NCBI RefSeq assembly: GCF_002117485.1
Contig: NZ_CP021031.1
Span: forward strand, 434,001 to 498,000
Origin: Rhizobium sp. NXC14
GTDB lineage: Bacteria > Pseudomonadota > Alphaproteobacteria > Rhizobiales > Rhizobiaceae
Length of the DNA stretch: 64,000 nucleotides
Direction of reading: 5' to 3'
A model generated the notes under the pieces. The model had not been told where the DNA came from and made no database searches. It saw only the letters and a list, made by a program, of their open reading frames with translations. The position numbers and the translations under genes are program-made. Below, piece after piece: positions 9,511 through 19,015 of this stretch (positions are counted from its first letter, which is position 1; every line of letters starts with the position of its first letter).

Positions 9511-9556
9511 TCGGTAAAATCGATTGTTTGGATGAACGCCATCCCAACGATGGATG
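9511..9556 (-). promoter_or_regulatory. nod box
   Basis: On the minus strand the element reads CATCCATCGTTGGGATG, then a short spacer, then ATCCAAACAATCGATT and TTACCGA. This matches the conserved nod-box blocks (ATCCAY, GATG, ATC.AAACAATCRATTTTACC) in order and spacing. NodD binds such boxes and activates transcription with flavonoids. It points toward the acyltransferase gene. Confidence 0.92.
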
Positions 9557-9729
9557 CGTCGCGTCGGCAGGCTGCGCTGACTTAACCCTGCGCCAACTTC
9601 TGGGGCGGGGCTTGTTGTGCAGATGAGAAAAATCAATCATAGCTATAAAGCGCCATGGTGTGGACAGCGACCTCCCAACGATCTTGGTCATGGCGGGAAG
9701 CGCCTCCGCATAGACAGATGAGACGAACA

Positions 9730-9948
9730 ATGGAAGAATGCATCAAAATCGACAATCGGGATGACTTTGGTATCTGGGCGATCGAGGTTGCCAAACAAAT
9801 TGTCGGCAAACAGGGTTTTGATCTAGCCAAGGCCGCGCGTGATGGAACCGAAGACGCAGTCCGGGAAGCAGGCAATGCTCTTGGACAGGCGATCAACAAC
9901 GCGCTCATGGAAGTCTATGACGGCCTCCTCGAAGATGCGCCAGAATAG
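9730..9948 (+). CDS. Hypothetical small protein
   Basis: A 72-residue acidic, largely helical protein (IDNRDDFGIWAIEVAKQIV). It has no signal peptide, membrane segment or recognised motif. An ATG at 9718 is an alternative start. Its codon pattern looks real. It lies divergent from the nod-box unit. Confidence 0.5.
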   Translation: MEECIKIDNRDDFGIWAIEVAKQIVGKQGFDLAKAARDGTEDAVREAGNALGQAINNALMEVYDGLLEDAPE

Positions 9949-10114
9949 GCCCACGAAACGTTTACCGGCTTAACAACACTGATCATCCAGCAACGCTGAA
10001 CGAGGACGGGTTCGGCCTGGCATGTTCAAGCCTGTGACATGGCCCTTCCCGCCGTCGACGCATTTTGCGCGGCGGCCGAGTGTCGCCGGCAGGAGGACAG
10101 ACGTCATGGAGAGA

Positions 10115-10170
10115 AGTTTACGCCTTCATTGGTATCGATGTGCACAAGGAGGCAATCAAGGTCGCGAAGT
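10115..10170 (+). pseudogene. IS110-type transposase remnant (N-terminus only)
   Basis: The frame YAFIGIDVHKEAIKVA matches the N-terminal DEDD-domain start of IS110-family transposases (first catalytic Asp in GID). Nothing recognisable of the rest of the gene follows, and the flanking 9949-10326 region has no other gene. Confidence 0.6.
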
Positions 10171-10326
10171 ACTTGGTATGTACCCGTGGGACCAACATGG
10201 GCGCTTCAATTGAACGGAAACTCAAATTTATGGCTGCTTTGGCAAATCACGGACGATCAGCGATAGTTCGGGTCTCCAGTGGGATTGCAGCATGAGGCCG
10301 ACAGCCAATACGGAATCCTATCGACA

Positions 10327-11240
10327 TCACCGGGACTTCACCGAATGCCGGTAAAAGACATCCGCCAGAATGCGGTGATCATGGCGGTAGACTTCCGCCA
10401 TGATATTGTAAAGCCTTGGATCGTGAGCCTCGAATTCGTCTGATGTGGCAACGGTGAGATCACCATGGCTGTAAGCCAAGTTCGTATTGAACCAAAACCG
10501 CGTGCCCTCGGCCCAATACTCATCGACGTTGTTCTCCATACACGAACACGCCCAGAGGCCTTCCTTATAGTCGTGCGAATAGGCATGTTCAACTCGTGCA
10601 ACGAGATCAGGATCCACCGTGCGCAACGCGTTAAAAATGTTATGTGCGAATTCGTGAACAAGAATGTTCCCACCGTAATACCACGTGCCCGGCACGCCCA
10701 TCAAATTCGCCACAGCTCCCGTCGTGTAGAGCCCGCCCATGCCGCGCGCCCTTTGGGCCCAGTAGTCTCGGGCAGTCATCTTGCCGATCGTGTGGCGTAA
10801 TTCCGCCGCTCATCCGGGGTGAGCCGTGGATCATCGGGAAGAGGCTTCTTCCAATCCCGCTGCTCGGGAATATCAGTCGTCGTCTCGTCAATTGCCATGA
10901 CGCCCATCCGCGCTCCAGCCTGGATTAAAGCATCGCGGACATCACGGCGTTCTGAAAACATGTAGAGGACAATGTCACGTGAGATCAATAGTGCCGTGTC
11001 TGGAACCTTGTTTGACGAGATAATAGGTATGCCCGCTGCGTCAGCATATTTGGCATAAAACGGATCCAGCCTGAGTGATGTCGGTGGGCTGCGAACTATG
11101 AAAGTCTCGAAATTGGATACATCAGCCGTCGACAATGGCGAGTCAGATAAGGCATTCTCAGCGCTGCCGAGTCCGCCTGCGGATGCTGCAAGAAGGTACC
11201 CACCGCACAGCACCATCCCCATCGAGCATACGTCAATCAT
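10327..11240 (-). pseudogene. HEFxH metalloprotein, split by a frameshift
   Basis: Two adjoining minus frames make one protein of about 300 residues. The upstream part (from ATG 11240, with GGGGAGG ribosome site) has a signal-like hydrophobic start and ends at 10776. The downstream part carries VHEFAHNIFNAL, a zincin-type HExxH-like helix (HEFAH), and later ENNVDEYWAEGTRFWF, which could give the third metal ligand. The break lies at about 10780-10800, where one frame reads ...RRNYAT and the other TIGKMTARDYW. A single-base indel would restore it. A consensus sigma-54 promoter lies just upstream. The substrate is unknown. Confidence 0.7.
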
Positions 11241-11278
11241 CGTGACCTCCCCTTAACGGCTGTCTTTCGTGAGACGAC

Positions 11279-11293
11279 GCAACAACCGTGCCA
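11279..11293 (-). promoter_or_regulatory. Consensus sigma-54 promoter
   Basis: The minus strand reads TGGCACGGTTGTTGC, a perfect match to TGGCACG-N4-TTGC. The predicted start of transcription is about 27 bases before the ATG at 11240, leaving room for the GGGGAGG ribosome site. No exact TGT-N10-ACA was found within 170 bases upstream, so the activator is open. Confidence 0.85.
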
Positions 11294-11464
11294 GTCACTA
11301 AGAAAAGAGCCGACGGGTCCTTTCTCGAGGACTATCTTGCCGCGCGTTCGCGGGAAAGGTCATATTCGGCTCTCGATAGGGTCGCGCTGCCATTCATGGA
11401 GTTGGCGTCCATCGGATTTCGGGATGTGGGCAGATCCGAGAAGTGTCATCACTCGGCGCACGAC

Positions 11465-14400
11465 TCATGGTGTAGCTTTGATGATGTTACGCTGAGATGC
11501 GGTCATATCTGGCGATTTCGTCATGTCGCCGGCGAGATCGCCCTGCAAATTGCTGAACTTCATCTCCTGACTGCAGGTCGCGTGGCGCCAAAGCGCTCGG
11601 CGGCTGAACCATTCGAGCAGATTGCGCAGGTCCTCGACGAAAGTGAAGATGACCGGGATGACGATGAGGCTGATGAGCGTCGATATCATCACGCCGCCGA
11701 TCACCACGATCGCCATCGGCTGCCGGAAACTCGTATCGCCGCCCGTGAGGCTGAGAGCGACCGGCAGCATGCCAGAGGCCATGGCAATAGTGGTCATGAC
11801 GATCGGCCGCGCCCTCTTATGGCAGGCATCGATGAGTGCATCAAACCGGGACACGCCCTGGCGAGCTGACATGATTGCATACTCGATGAGGAGGATAGAG
11901 TTCTTCGTCACTACGCCCATGAGTATGAGAAGGCCGATAACGGCCGGCATAGAGAAGCTGGTGCCAGTTACCACAAGCGGCAGCAGCGCGCCGCCAAGGG
12001 AAAGTGGCAGGGACATCAGAAGCGTGAGCGGCTGCAGGAAATCCTGGAAGAGCAGGACGAGCACAGCATAGATGCAGAACACGCCGATTGCCATGGCAAG
12101 AGCAAAACTCTGGAACAGTTCAGAACTGCGTCGAAGTTCACCGTGCTCAACAAGTGTGACGCCGGGCGGCAAATGCCGGAGCGCCGGCAGCGCCCGTGCC
12201 TCGCGGTTGACGTCGCCGAGAACGCGGCCATTGAGTTCGACGGAAACGGTGACATTGCGCTTACGATCGAGGCGGTCGATCTTGGACGGGCTGCCGCCGA
12301 TGCGGATATCGGCGATCGATCCGAGATCGACACTGCCGCTCGTTCCCGCCACCCGCATGTTCTTGATGTCGTCGAGATTGGTGCGCGTCTCGGGCGAGAA
12401 GCGGACGACGATCGGGATCTGTCGCTGTGGCAGGTTGAGCTTCGCCAGATCGGAAGAATAATCTCCGTTCGTCGCCACACGCACGGCCTCGGCGATGGCG
12501 CTGGAGGTCACACCGAGTGCTGCTGCGCGCGCGAAATCGGGCGTGATCTGAACCTCCGGCGCCTGCCATGCCGCAGTCGATGTCACCGCTCCGATGCCAC
12601 GCAGTGTTCGCAATTGCTCCTCCAGTGCCCTACTTGCGTTGTCAAGCGCATTGGCATCATCACCGGCCAGAGTGAACTCGAGTTTCGTGCCGTTGCCGAT
12701 GCCAACGGCGACCCGCACACCCGGCAACACGGAGAGCGCCTGGCGAATATCCTTTTCTATTTCCGACTGCTTGCGGTCGCGCTCTTCAATAGGCGTCAGC
12801 GTGACGACGATCGCCGCAGATCCGACCCTGCTCATCGCTGCCTTTGGATCTCCGTCAGGGGATGCCAAGCCCACAGCTGCAAAGACATGCCTCACGTCGG
12901 GGATTCTACTGACGATGCCTGCGGCCCTCCTGGTTGCGGCATCGGTTTGCTCGACGCTGGCCCCCGGCTGCAGCGTAAGCGTGATCTGCGTGCGTGCGTC
13001 GTCAGCGGGTGGCAAGTATCCCGTCCGTAAGAGGCCAACTGTGGAAAGCGAAAGTGCGACTACAACGGCAGTCACTGCGACCGTTGTCTTCCTGTGTTCA
13101 AGGGCAGCCTTCGCGATCGCCATATAGGCGCGCATAACACGGCCGTCCTTTTGCTCAGACGGACAAGCCTTCATGATATAGGCTGCCAGCATCGGGGTGA
13201 GCAGACGAGCGACCGCAAGCGAGGCAAGGACGGCAACTGCTGCCGTGACTCCGAACTGACGGAACAGGAGGCCTGGTATGCCGCTCATGAAAACCGTCGG
13301 CAGGAAGATCGCCACCAGCGTGAACGTAGTGGCGATAACGGCAAGCCCGAGTTCGTTGGCTGCTTCCAAAGCGGCGTCGACCGGCCGCTTGCCCATCTGC
13401 AGGTGGCGGGCGATGTTCTCGATCTCGACGATTGCATCGTCGACCAGGATTCCGACCACCAGTGACAGCGCCAGCAAGGTGACGACGTTCAGGCTGAAGC
13501 CTGCTAGGTACATGACGAGGAAGGTCGGAATGACCGACAAGGGTATCGCGACTGCCGACAGCATCGTCGCGCGCCAATCCCGAAGGAACAGCCAGACGAC
13601 AACGATCGCCAGGATCGCCCCTTCGTACAGCATGTGCATCGAACCACGGTAATTGTCGAGAATTGCACCAATCATGCTGTAGACGGGATGGATCTGCACA
13701 TTCGGATGCGCTGCTGCAAATTTTTGCATTGCCGCGTCAACGTCAGCTGCAACACTGCTGTCGGAAAACCCGTTCGACCGCTTGACTTCGACAGCGATCA
13801 CCGGCTTGCCGTCGAGATAGGCCAGAGAGGAGCGCTCCGCAAAACTGTCCTTGACGGATGCGACATCTGCGAGCCGGACCTGCTGCCCGATAGTGAGGGG
13901 AATGCTGAGCTCCTTCAAAGCCTCCACCGACGCTACGGCGCCGAGCGTGTGCAATGTCTGACGCGTACCGCCGATCTCGCCAAGGCCACCGGATGTGTCG
14001 GCTTGAACGGCCTTCAATTGCGATGAGACGGTAGCAGCGGTCACCCCGAACGCTGCCATCGACGCTGGATCAAGGTCGACATGAACCTCCCGATTCACTC
14101 CGCCGATGCGATTGACCTGTCCGACGCCCGACACCGACAGCAGTGCCCTGGTCAGATCGTTATCGACGAACCAGGACAATTCGGTCTCGTCAAGATCGTC
14201 CGAGCGGACGGCATAAGTGACCAGCGCGGAGCTTTGGACCGCGGCCTTCGTAACGCTGGGCGCCGCCATCTGGGCCGGCAGGTCAGCCTTGATACTATCG
14301 ACGGCATTGCGGACCTCATTGAGGGCCGTTTCGCTGTCCTTCTCCAGCTTGAAGGAGACCCTGATTGAAACCGTGCCACCGGTGATCGTCGTCGCAATAT

Positions 14401-14638
14401 AGTCCAGACGGCTCAGGGAGGTGAGAGCATCCTCGATGGTATGTGCAACCTCTGTTTCCAGCTGCGCCGGTGCTGCCCCGTCGAGCGTGGCGGTAATGTT
14501 AATGGCCGGCAGATCCATGTCCGGAAAATATTGGACCGGCAGCTGTTTGAAAGCCCAAAGCCCACTAGATCCAAGTATCACAAAAAGCAATATTGCTGGT
14601 GTGGGGTTGCGGATCGAGAATGCCGAGAAGTTCATCAC
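11465..14638 (-). CDS. RND efflux permease (inner-membrane pump)
   Basis: A 1057-residue protein of normal length for RND drug/lipo-oligosaccharide pumps. It opens with FSIRNPTPAILLFVIL (first membrane helix) and LPVQYFPDMDLPAI, has the paired acidic residues of the proton path in VVGILVDDAIVEIENI, and a second helix set near RPIVMTTIAMASGMLP. It takes substrates from the periplasm or inner membrane and pushes them out with proton flow. The start overlaps the end of the adaptor gene by 4 bases, so the two form an operon. No outer-membrane channel gene is next to it. NolG-type nodulation pumps belong to the same superfamily, but I cannot separate that from a general drug pump by eye. Confidence 0.92.
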   Translation of the reverse strand: MMNFSAFSIRNPTPAILLFVILGSSGLWAFKQLPVQYFPDMDLPAINITATLDGAAPAQLETEVAHTIEDALTSLSRLDYIATTITGGTVSIRVSFKLEKDSETALNEVRNAVDSIKADLPAQMAAPSVTKAAVQSSALVTYAVRSDDLDETELSWFVDNDLTRALLSVSGVGQVNRIGGVNREVHVDLDPASMAAFGVTAATVSSQLKAVQADTSGGLGEIGGTRQTLHTLGAVASVEALKELSIPLTIGQQVRLADVASVKDSFAERSSLAYLDGKPVIAVEVKRSNGFSDSSVAADVDAAMQKFAAAHPNVQIHPVYSMIGAILDNYRGSMHMLYEGAILAIVVVWLFLRDWRATMLSAVAIPLSVIPTFLVMYLAGFSLNVVTLLALSLVVGILVDDAIVEIENIARHLQMGKRPVDAALEAANELGLAVIATTFTLVAIFLPTVFMSGIPGLLFRQFGVTAAVAVLASLAVARLLTPMLAAYIMKACPSEQKDGRVMRAYMAIAKAALEHRKTTVAVTAVVVALSLSTVGLLRTGYLPPADDARTQITLTLQPGASVEQTDAATRRAAGIVSRIPDVRHVFAAVGLASPDGDPKAAMSRVGSAAIVVTLTPIEERDRKQSEIEKDIRQALSVLPGVRVAVGIGNGTKLEFTLAGDDANALDNASRALEEQLRTLRGIGAVTSTAAWQAPEVQITPDFARAAALGVTSSAIAEAVRVATNGDYSSDLAKLNLPQRQIPIVVRFSPETRTNLDDIKNMRVAGTSGSVDLGSIADIRIGGSPSKIDRLDRKRNVTVSVELNGRVLGDVNREARALPALRHLPPGVTLVEHGELRRSSELFQSFALAMAIGVFCIYAVLVLLFQDFLQPLTLLMSLPLSLGGALLPLVVTGTSFSMPAVIGLLILMGVVTKNSILLIEYAIMSARQGVSRFDALIDACHKRARPIVMTTIAMASGMLPVALSLTGGDTSFRQPMAIVVIGGVMISTLISLIVIPVIFTFVEDLRNLLEWFSRRALWRHATCSQEMKFSNLQGDLAGDMTKSPDMTASQRNIIKATP

Positions 14639-15708
14639 TGTTTCTCCGCAATCTTCACGAGGTCGTTATCCGACAAGAAGGCACCGCCGGACGTTACGAC
14701 CTTCGACGAACTGTTTATGCCAGAGGTGATTTCCACCTCGCCATTGTTGCGACGGCCGGTTTCCACGCGCACCCTGCGCACCCGGCTGTCCTCGCTTGTT
14801 GTGAAGAGATAGCTGATCCCGTCTCGGAATACGATCGCCGTTTCGGGAACGGTCAAAGCAGGTGTGGTCTGCAATTCGATGTTGCCTGTGACGTAAAGAC
14901 CTGTGCGAGGACGAACATCAGCGGGAAGTGCGACATAAACAATCGCTCGGCTTGTACTGGTGCTGACAGACGGCCCGACAAGCCTCACCTTACCTTCGAT
15001 GGCATGCCCGTCCGGTTCGTTGATCGCGACCTTCAAGCCTTCGGAAATGCGCGGTAAATAGCGCGCCGATATCTCGGCTTGCCATTCGACACGTTGCTGA
15101 CGAACCATGCGGAACAATTCGGTACCGGTGGAGACGACGGCGCCGAGATTAGCCGAGCGCGAGGTTATGAGACCGTCGTCCGCAGCGTTGATGGTTGTCT
15201 GCGCGAGCTTGATCTTTTCGCTATCGAGTGAGGCTTCTTCGGAAGCAAGGCTTGCCGTCGCCGTCTGCTCGTCGGCCAGATATTCAGTGATTTTCTCGTT
15301 CGATAGAGCCCCTGAAGGCGTGAGCTGTCGTGCGCGGTTCGCATTCGCCTTGGCCTTCGTCAAGGTTGCCTTGGCGGTCTCGACAGCCGCCTCCTGCTTG
15401 CGAATATCGGCGAGCACGCTTTCCTGGGAAAGCCGGACGAGCGTCTGCCCCCTCGTGACCACGGACCCGACGTCGACCAGGACATCAGTGATGCGCAGGC
15501 CGCTGGTTTCGGAGGCGATGACCGCTTCCTGCCATGGTTTCAGCCAGCCGCTCGCGGGGACGGTTTCCGGCCAGTTCCGTTGGACCGGCGTCGTCAGAGA
15601 GATGGTGAGAGCAGGTGCAATCGCCTCTTCGGCCATGCTCTTGCCGGAGGGATACTGGAGTGCTGCACAGACAACGACGGCGGCGAGTAGTATAAACGGC
15701 TTTCGCAA
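14635..15708 (-). CDS. RND periplasmic adaptor (membrane fusion protein)
   Basis: A 357-residue adaptor with a short N-terminal membrane/signal segment (FILLAAVVVCAALQY). It then has a lipoyl-like half (GLRITDVLVDVGSVVTRGQ), a long helical hairpin (residues about 100-190) and the second lipoyl half (LITSRSANLGAVVSTGTELF). It links the RND pump to an outer-membrane channel. The start is a TTG at 15708 with AGGGG about 9 bases upstream; no better ATG lies in frame. It is first in the operon with the pump gene. Confidence 0.9.
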   Translation of the reverse strand: MRKPFILLAAVVVCAALQYPSGKSMAEEAIAPALTISLTTPVQRNWPETVPASGWLKPWQEAVIASETSGLRITDVLVDVGSVVTRGQTLVRLSQESVLADIRKQEAAVETAKATLTKAKANANRARQLTPSGALSNEKITEYLADEQTATASLASEEASLDSEKIKLAQTTINAADDGLITSRSANLGAVVSTGTELFRMVRQQRVEWQAEISARYLPRISEGLKVAINEPDGHAIEGKVRLVGPSVSTSTSRAIVYVALPADVRPRTGLYVTGNIELQTTPALTVPETAIVFRDGISYLFTTSEDSRVRRVRVETGRRNNGEVEITSGINSSSKVVTSGGAFLSDNDLVKIAEKQ

Positions 15709-16067
15709 GTGAAGATCCCCTCACACTTCATGGGTATTCGCGCTTACTATTGGGGTTTATTGGACTGTCGTAATGTCAGACACCGTCCAAGGTAAAAACT
15801 GAGTTGTTAGAATACGTTAACGAATATTTCGGGCGGTTCGGTCGTTCAGGAAATTCTCGTTGGCCGCTAACGAGTTGCCGGATAGCGGCCCGACTGGGAA
15901 CACCTGCCAAACCATGTACGACCGCGGCGGAACTGGACCTTCGAGACCATTGGGCGGATTGGATCCGTCAAGCAAATTGCGAAAGCTCTCTGTGGGCGTT
16001 GAGTGTCAAGAACGACGAATACTCCCGGGACAATAAAGTCCATTTCGGCGGCGATTGCTGCGTCTGA
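15709..16067. other. Intergenic region upstream of the RND operon
   Basis: A frame covers part of it on the plus strand but shows no protein-like features. No regulator gene is adjacent. I saw no clear promoter element or operator. Confidence 0.35.
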
Positions 16068-16610
16068 TTATCCTATCGCACAGGCTGCCTCCTCCACAGC
16101 CCTGCCGACGCGCATGCGGATGGGCTCGGAAATCACCTCCCCATTGCCGAAGTCATTACGAGTGGCATAGATTGCGGTCGGCATCGCAAGCGCTTCAAAG
16201 AACCCGAACAGAGGGCGCAACTGATGTTCGACAACAAGCGAATGACGCTCACCTCCGCCCGTTGCGGCGATGATGATGGGCTTACCCCTCAAAGAGGTCG
16301 GGTCGAGCAAATCAAAGTAATGTTTGAATAGCCCGGTATAGCTACCCTTGTAGGTGGGTGAGCCTACGACCAAGGCGTCTGCTTCCAGCATCTGGTCCAC
16401 GACCCCGCGCGCATGAGCATTGAGGTCGTCCAGCCGCTTGGCTTTCAACAGTGAAGGTCCAAGGTCATCGACATCGACGCACTGCGCCAACCCGCGCATC
16501 TTGAGTGCCAGTTGCCCCACAATGTGCTCGACGAATGAGCGCGTCGTGGATGGACGTGTTATGTTCCCTGAGAAGCCAAATATCTTCGTTTGCGGCATGT
16601 GAATATCCAA
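16068..16610 (-). CDS. NADPH-dependent FMN reductase family protein
   Basis: A 180-residue flavodoxin-fold protein. It has KIFGFSGNITRPSTTRSF at the N-terminus (phosphate-binding loop for FMN), VVGSPTYKGSYTGLFKHYFD in the middle and IIAATGGGERHSLVVEHQLRP, all conserved in the SsuE/MsuE/ArsH-like reductases. Such enzymes supply reduced FMN to monooxygenases, often for sulphonate use. No partner monooxygenase is adjacent, so the role is open. Confidence 0.85.
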   Translation of the reverse strand: MDIHMPQTKIFGFSGNITRPSTTRSFVEHIVGQLALKMRGLAQCVDVDDLGPSLLKAKRLDDLNAHARGVVDQMLEADALVVGSPTYKGSYTGLFKHYFDLLDPTSLRGKPIIIAATGGGERHSLVVEHQLRPLFGFFEALAMPTAIYATRNDFGNGEVISEPIRMRVGRAVEEAACAIG

Positions 16611-17499
16611 AAGCTGAGCAGCTACAAGTCATCTAACTCTAACGTTCATCCCCTACGGAAAGGAGGGGGCATAGGGTCGTCACCGAAATCGCCGGATTGC
16701 GCGAGCGATCGATCCAGGCGATCGACGATCTCGGCGCAGTGATCAGGTTGAGATTCTGAAGAACGATCGGATGCATCATGCCGAGTGTTAGGGTGGCGCC
16801 TCTTGGTCGTGATCAAGATGATCCGCCCGGCCAGGGTGCGCCAAGAGACTCGATCCTTTGGCATATGCCGTTAAGCGCCTTCCACTTGACGCGCGGCATC
16901 TCGGCAAGATGGGGTTCTTCCTTATCCGTAACGGGCGCCACGTGCCCTTCCGGCAGCAACCGCGAGCGCAGCTTCCGTCCGGCTAAATCGGCGAACACAG
17001 TGTTGGACACCGACGCGACCGTAGATTCGCGCGTGCTGACGATGGCACCGGTCTTTGGGCCGTGTTCCTTGCATGGCGTCGGGTTTCCATGCATCTGCCA
17101 GCCACTCCGACACCGGCTGGTAGCCGACACCCACAATCCCGAACATTCCCTTGCGTTCCCTCCCATGTCGGTCACAATGCCTTCACGCAAGTCTCGTGAG
17201 GCTGGAGCGAGCGAGCTGCATCACTCTGTGGATCGCCACGACCGGCGCGAGCCAGCGCAATGGAGAACTCGGCGGTACAGTCCTGTTCGGACGCACGCGA
17301 TTTCATCAAATCCAGCGCTTTCCTAATCGCACTCGACTATTTAGAAAAATTGATTTTTTGGATCACACCTATTCACGACGTGGATTATAGCTTGTGTCGC
17401 CCCGTTTCAGTGCATGTTCGAATCGGCCTCTCCTCGCGGTCACCCGGGCCTTCTGAGGGCCTTCGAGCCGGAATTGGCCCGCTCCGAAGGAGCCCTCAC
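16611..17499. other. Gene-poor, probably decayed DNA
   Basis: Overlapping frames occur on both strands around 16813-17190. One minus frame reads protein-like (GPKTGAIVSTRESTVASVS), but it has no recognisable family and no good start. From about 17445 the sequence becomes a diverged copy of the region upstream of 18654. Confidence 0.35.
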
Positions 17500-17625
17500 A
17501 TGTCGCACGACCTTTCCCTCACCCAGTCCCACGTTTTCCAGCTCTCCCGCGACCTGATGGTCCCCGTCACCCTCTTTACCGTCGATAGCGATTACGATGC
17601 CCTGCCGTCCGACCACGATCTTTGA
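17500..17625 (+). pseudogene. Truncated copy of the small gene at 18654
   Basis: The 41 residues match the first 40 or so residues of the protein at 18654-18824 (QLSRDLMVPVTLFTVD), then stop early at SDHDL where the full copy continues DEIDADDDLEIV. The 50 bases upstream are also duplicated (CGGAATTGGCCCGCTCCGA-like sequence). Confidence 0.7.
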
Positions 17626-17842
17626 GATCGTCCATGACTACACGCCTGGACATCGAGCCGGCGGTGAAGTGAGGAAAGTGTTAACCACGCCTTGATGCAG
17701 ATATGCGTATCATTTCCTGGAAATGATCTATCAAAATATATATGAACTTCATTGTCCGAAACATACCCCCGGCGCAGCTCTGGACCTATCGACGAACGGT
17801 TTAGCTTTTGCCCGACGAAGACGCCGCACAGCAGGAGAGCTC

Positions 17843-18378
17843 TTGGAAAAGTATGTCAGCGCCAAACTCCACGGCATCAGGGTCACCGATGCGAAGCTCA
17901 ACTATCACGGCTCGATCACGATCGATGCCGAGTTCTGCCGCGCGGTCGGCTTCAAGCCGCTGGAATATGCCGACATCTGGAACAAGATGTCGGGAGCGAG
18001 GTTCAGCACCTACGTTCTTTACGGCGAGGCCGGCTCCAGATGCTGCATCTCAACGGAGCTGCGGCGCGAACATGCCAACAAGGCGACGAGATCATCATCG
18101 CCTCGAGCATGTTCTGCGAAATCGACGACATTATAGATCATAAACCTCGCGTCCTGGTCTTCGGTCCCGGAAACGAGATCATCGACCGCATTACCTACGA
18201 GGTTTTCCGTCGACCAGATGGCGCGCTCGACTTGGCCGTGAAGACCGAGACGTTGGAGAGCGAGTACGGCTTTCCGGCCTCTCTCACGCAACGGCGCCTG
18301 AAACTTCGCAGTAGGCTGGCAGCACGGTTCTGTCCGCTTCGGCTCTCGGTCGAAGCTTCTGCCGGCGATTTCTTGTGA
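17843..18378 (+). pseudogene. panD: Aspartate 1-decarboxylase, broken by a single-base deletion
   Basis: The frame from TTG 17843 (with AGGAGAG upstream) reads [20 protein letters not shown] then [10 protein letters not shown]. It includes the G-S self-cleavage site (YHGSI) that makes the pyruvoyl cofactor, and later [14 protein letters not shown]. At about 18045 the frame slips: GEAGSRCCI is in one frame and [19 protein letters not shown] is in the next. One missing base (atc-tcaac for atcctcaac) explains it. PanD makes beta-alanine for pantothenate and CoA. After ITYEV the second frame continues into an unusual tail of about 50 residues. Confidence 0.88.
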
Positions 18379-18653
18379 AACCCGGACTGCGACCGGCACT
18401 GCGCGATGGTGCGGCTGAGGTGGCGAGACTTCGGCCGTGTGTTCGTGGCGTCAGGCATTCTTCGAAGCGGCCCAATCCCGCTCTCTTGTGATGGCGTCCT
18501 GGCCCGGTTCCGGATCTTCCAGGATCAACCCGCAAGGGGTCCGCTAGCCAAGCTGCGGCCGCTTCCGCTTCGCGTCGCGGTGATCGCGCCCGTTCCCGGG
18601 CCTTCTGAGGAGCCATCGAGCGGGAATTGGCCCGCTCCGACGGAGCCTCTCAC

Positions 18654-18824
18654 ATGTCGGACGACCTCTCGCTCGCCCAGTCCCGCGCATTCCAGCTCTC
18701 CCGCGACCTGATGGTCCCGGTCACCCTCTTCACGGTCGACGGCGAATACGGCGTCCTGCCGTCCGACGAAATCGACGCCGACGACGATCTTGAGATCGTC
18801 CATGAGTACACGCCTTGGCATTGA
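18654..18824 (+). CDS. Small conserved plasmid protein
   Basis: A 56-residue protein (DDLSLAQSRAFQLSRDLMVP at the start, acidic end DEIDADDDLEIVHEYTPWH). No known function. It sits 190 bases before the toprim gene, and the same pair, decayed, occurs at 55.55-56.2 kb, so the two genes travel together. A truncated copy lies at 17500. Confidence 0.65.
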   Translation: MSDDLSLAQSRAFQLSRDLMVPVTLFTVDGEYGVLPSDEIDADDDLEIVHEYTPWH

Positions 18825-19015
18825 GCCTGCGGCATGGCCTTGCGATGTGCCGCTTGCGAGCGGCAGGCCGCAAGGGAGGCTTCGCCGCGGCCTAGCTTGC
18901 ACGATTGCCCAATTGCCAGCCGCGCCCTTGCGGCCCTTGCTCTTCGCGGCCGCTGAAGCGGCGGACGGATAGGGCTATCGGATTGGAGGCGATCGCTCTC
19001 GCGATCGGAAGCAAA

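Noticed and set aside
11465..15708. Naming the RND pair nolF-nolG
   Set aside because: The superfamily fits but I saw no nod box upstream and cannot separate it from general drug pumps by eye.
15804..16067. An 87-residue plus frame upstream of the FMN reductase
   Set aside because: No motif, no ribosome site, and it ends at the reductase stop by chance.
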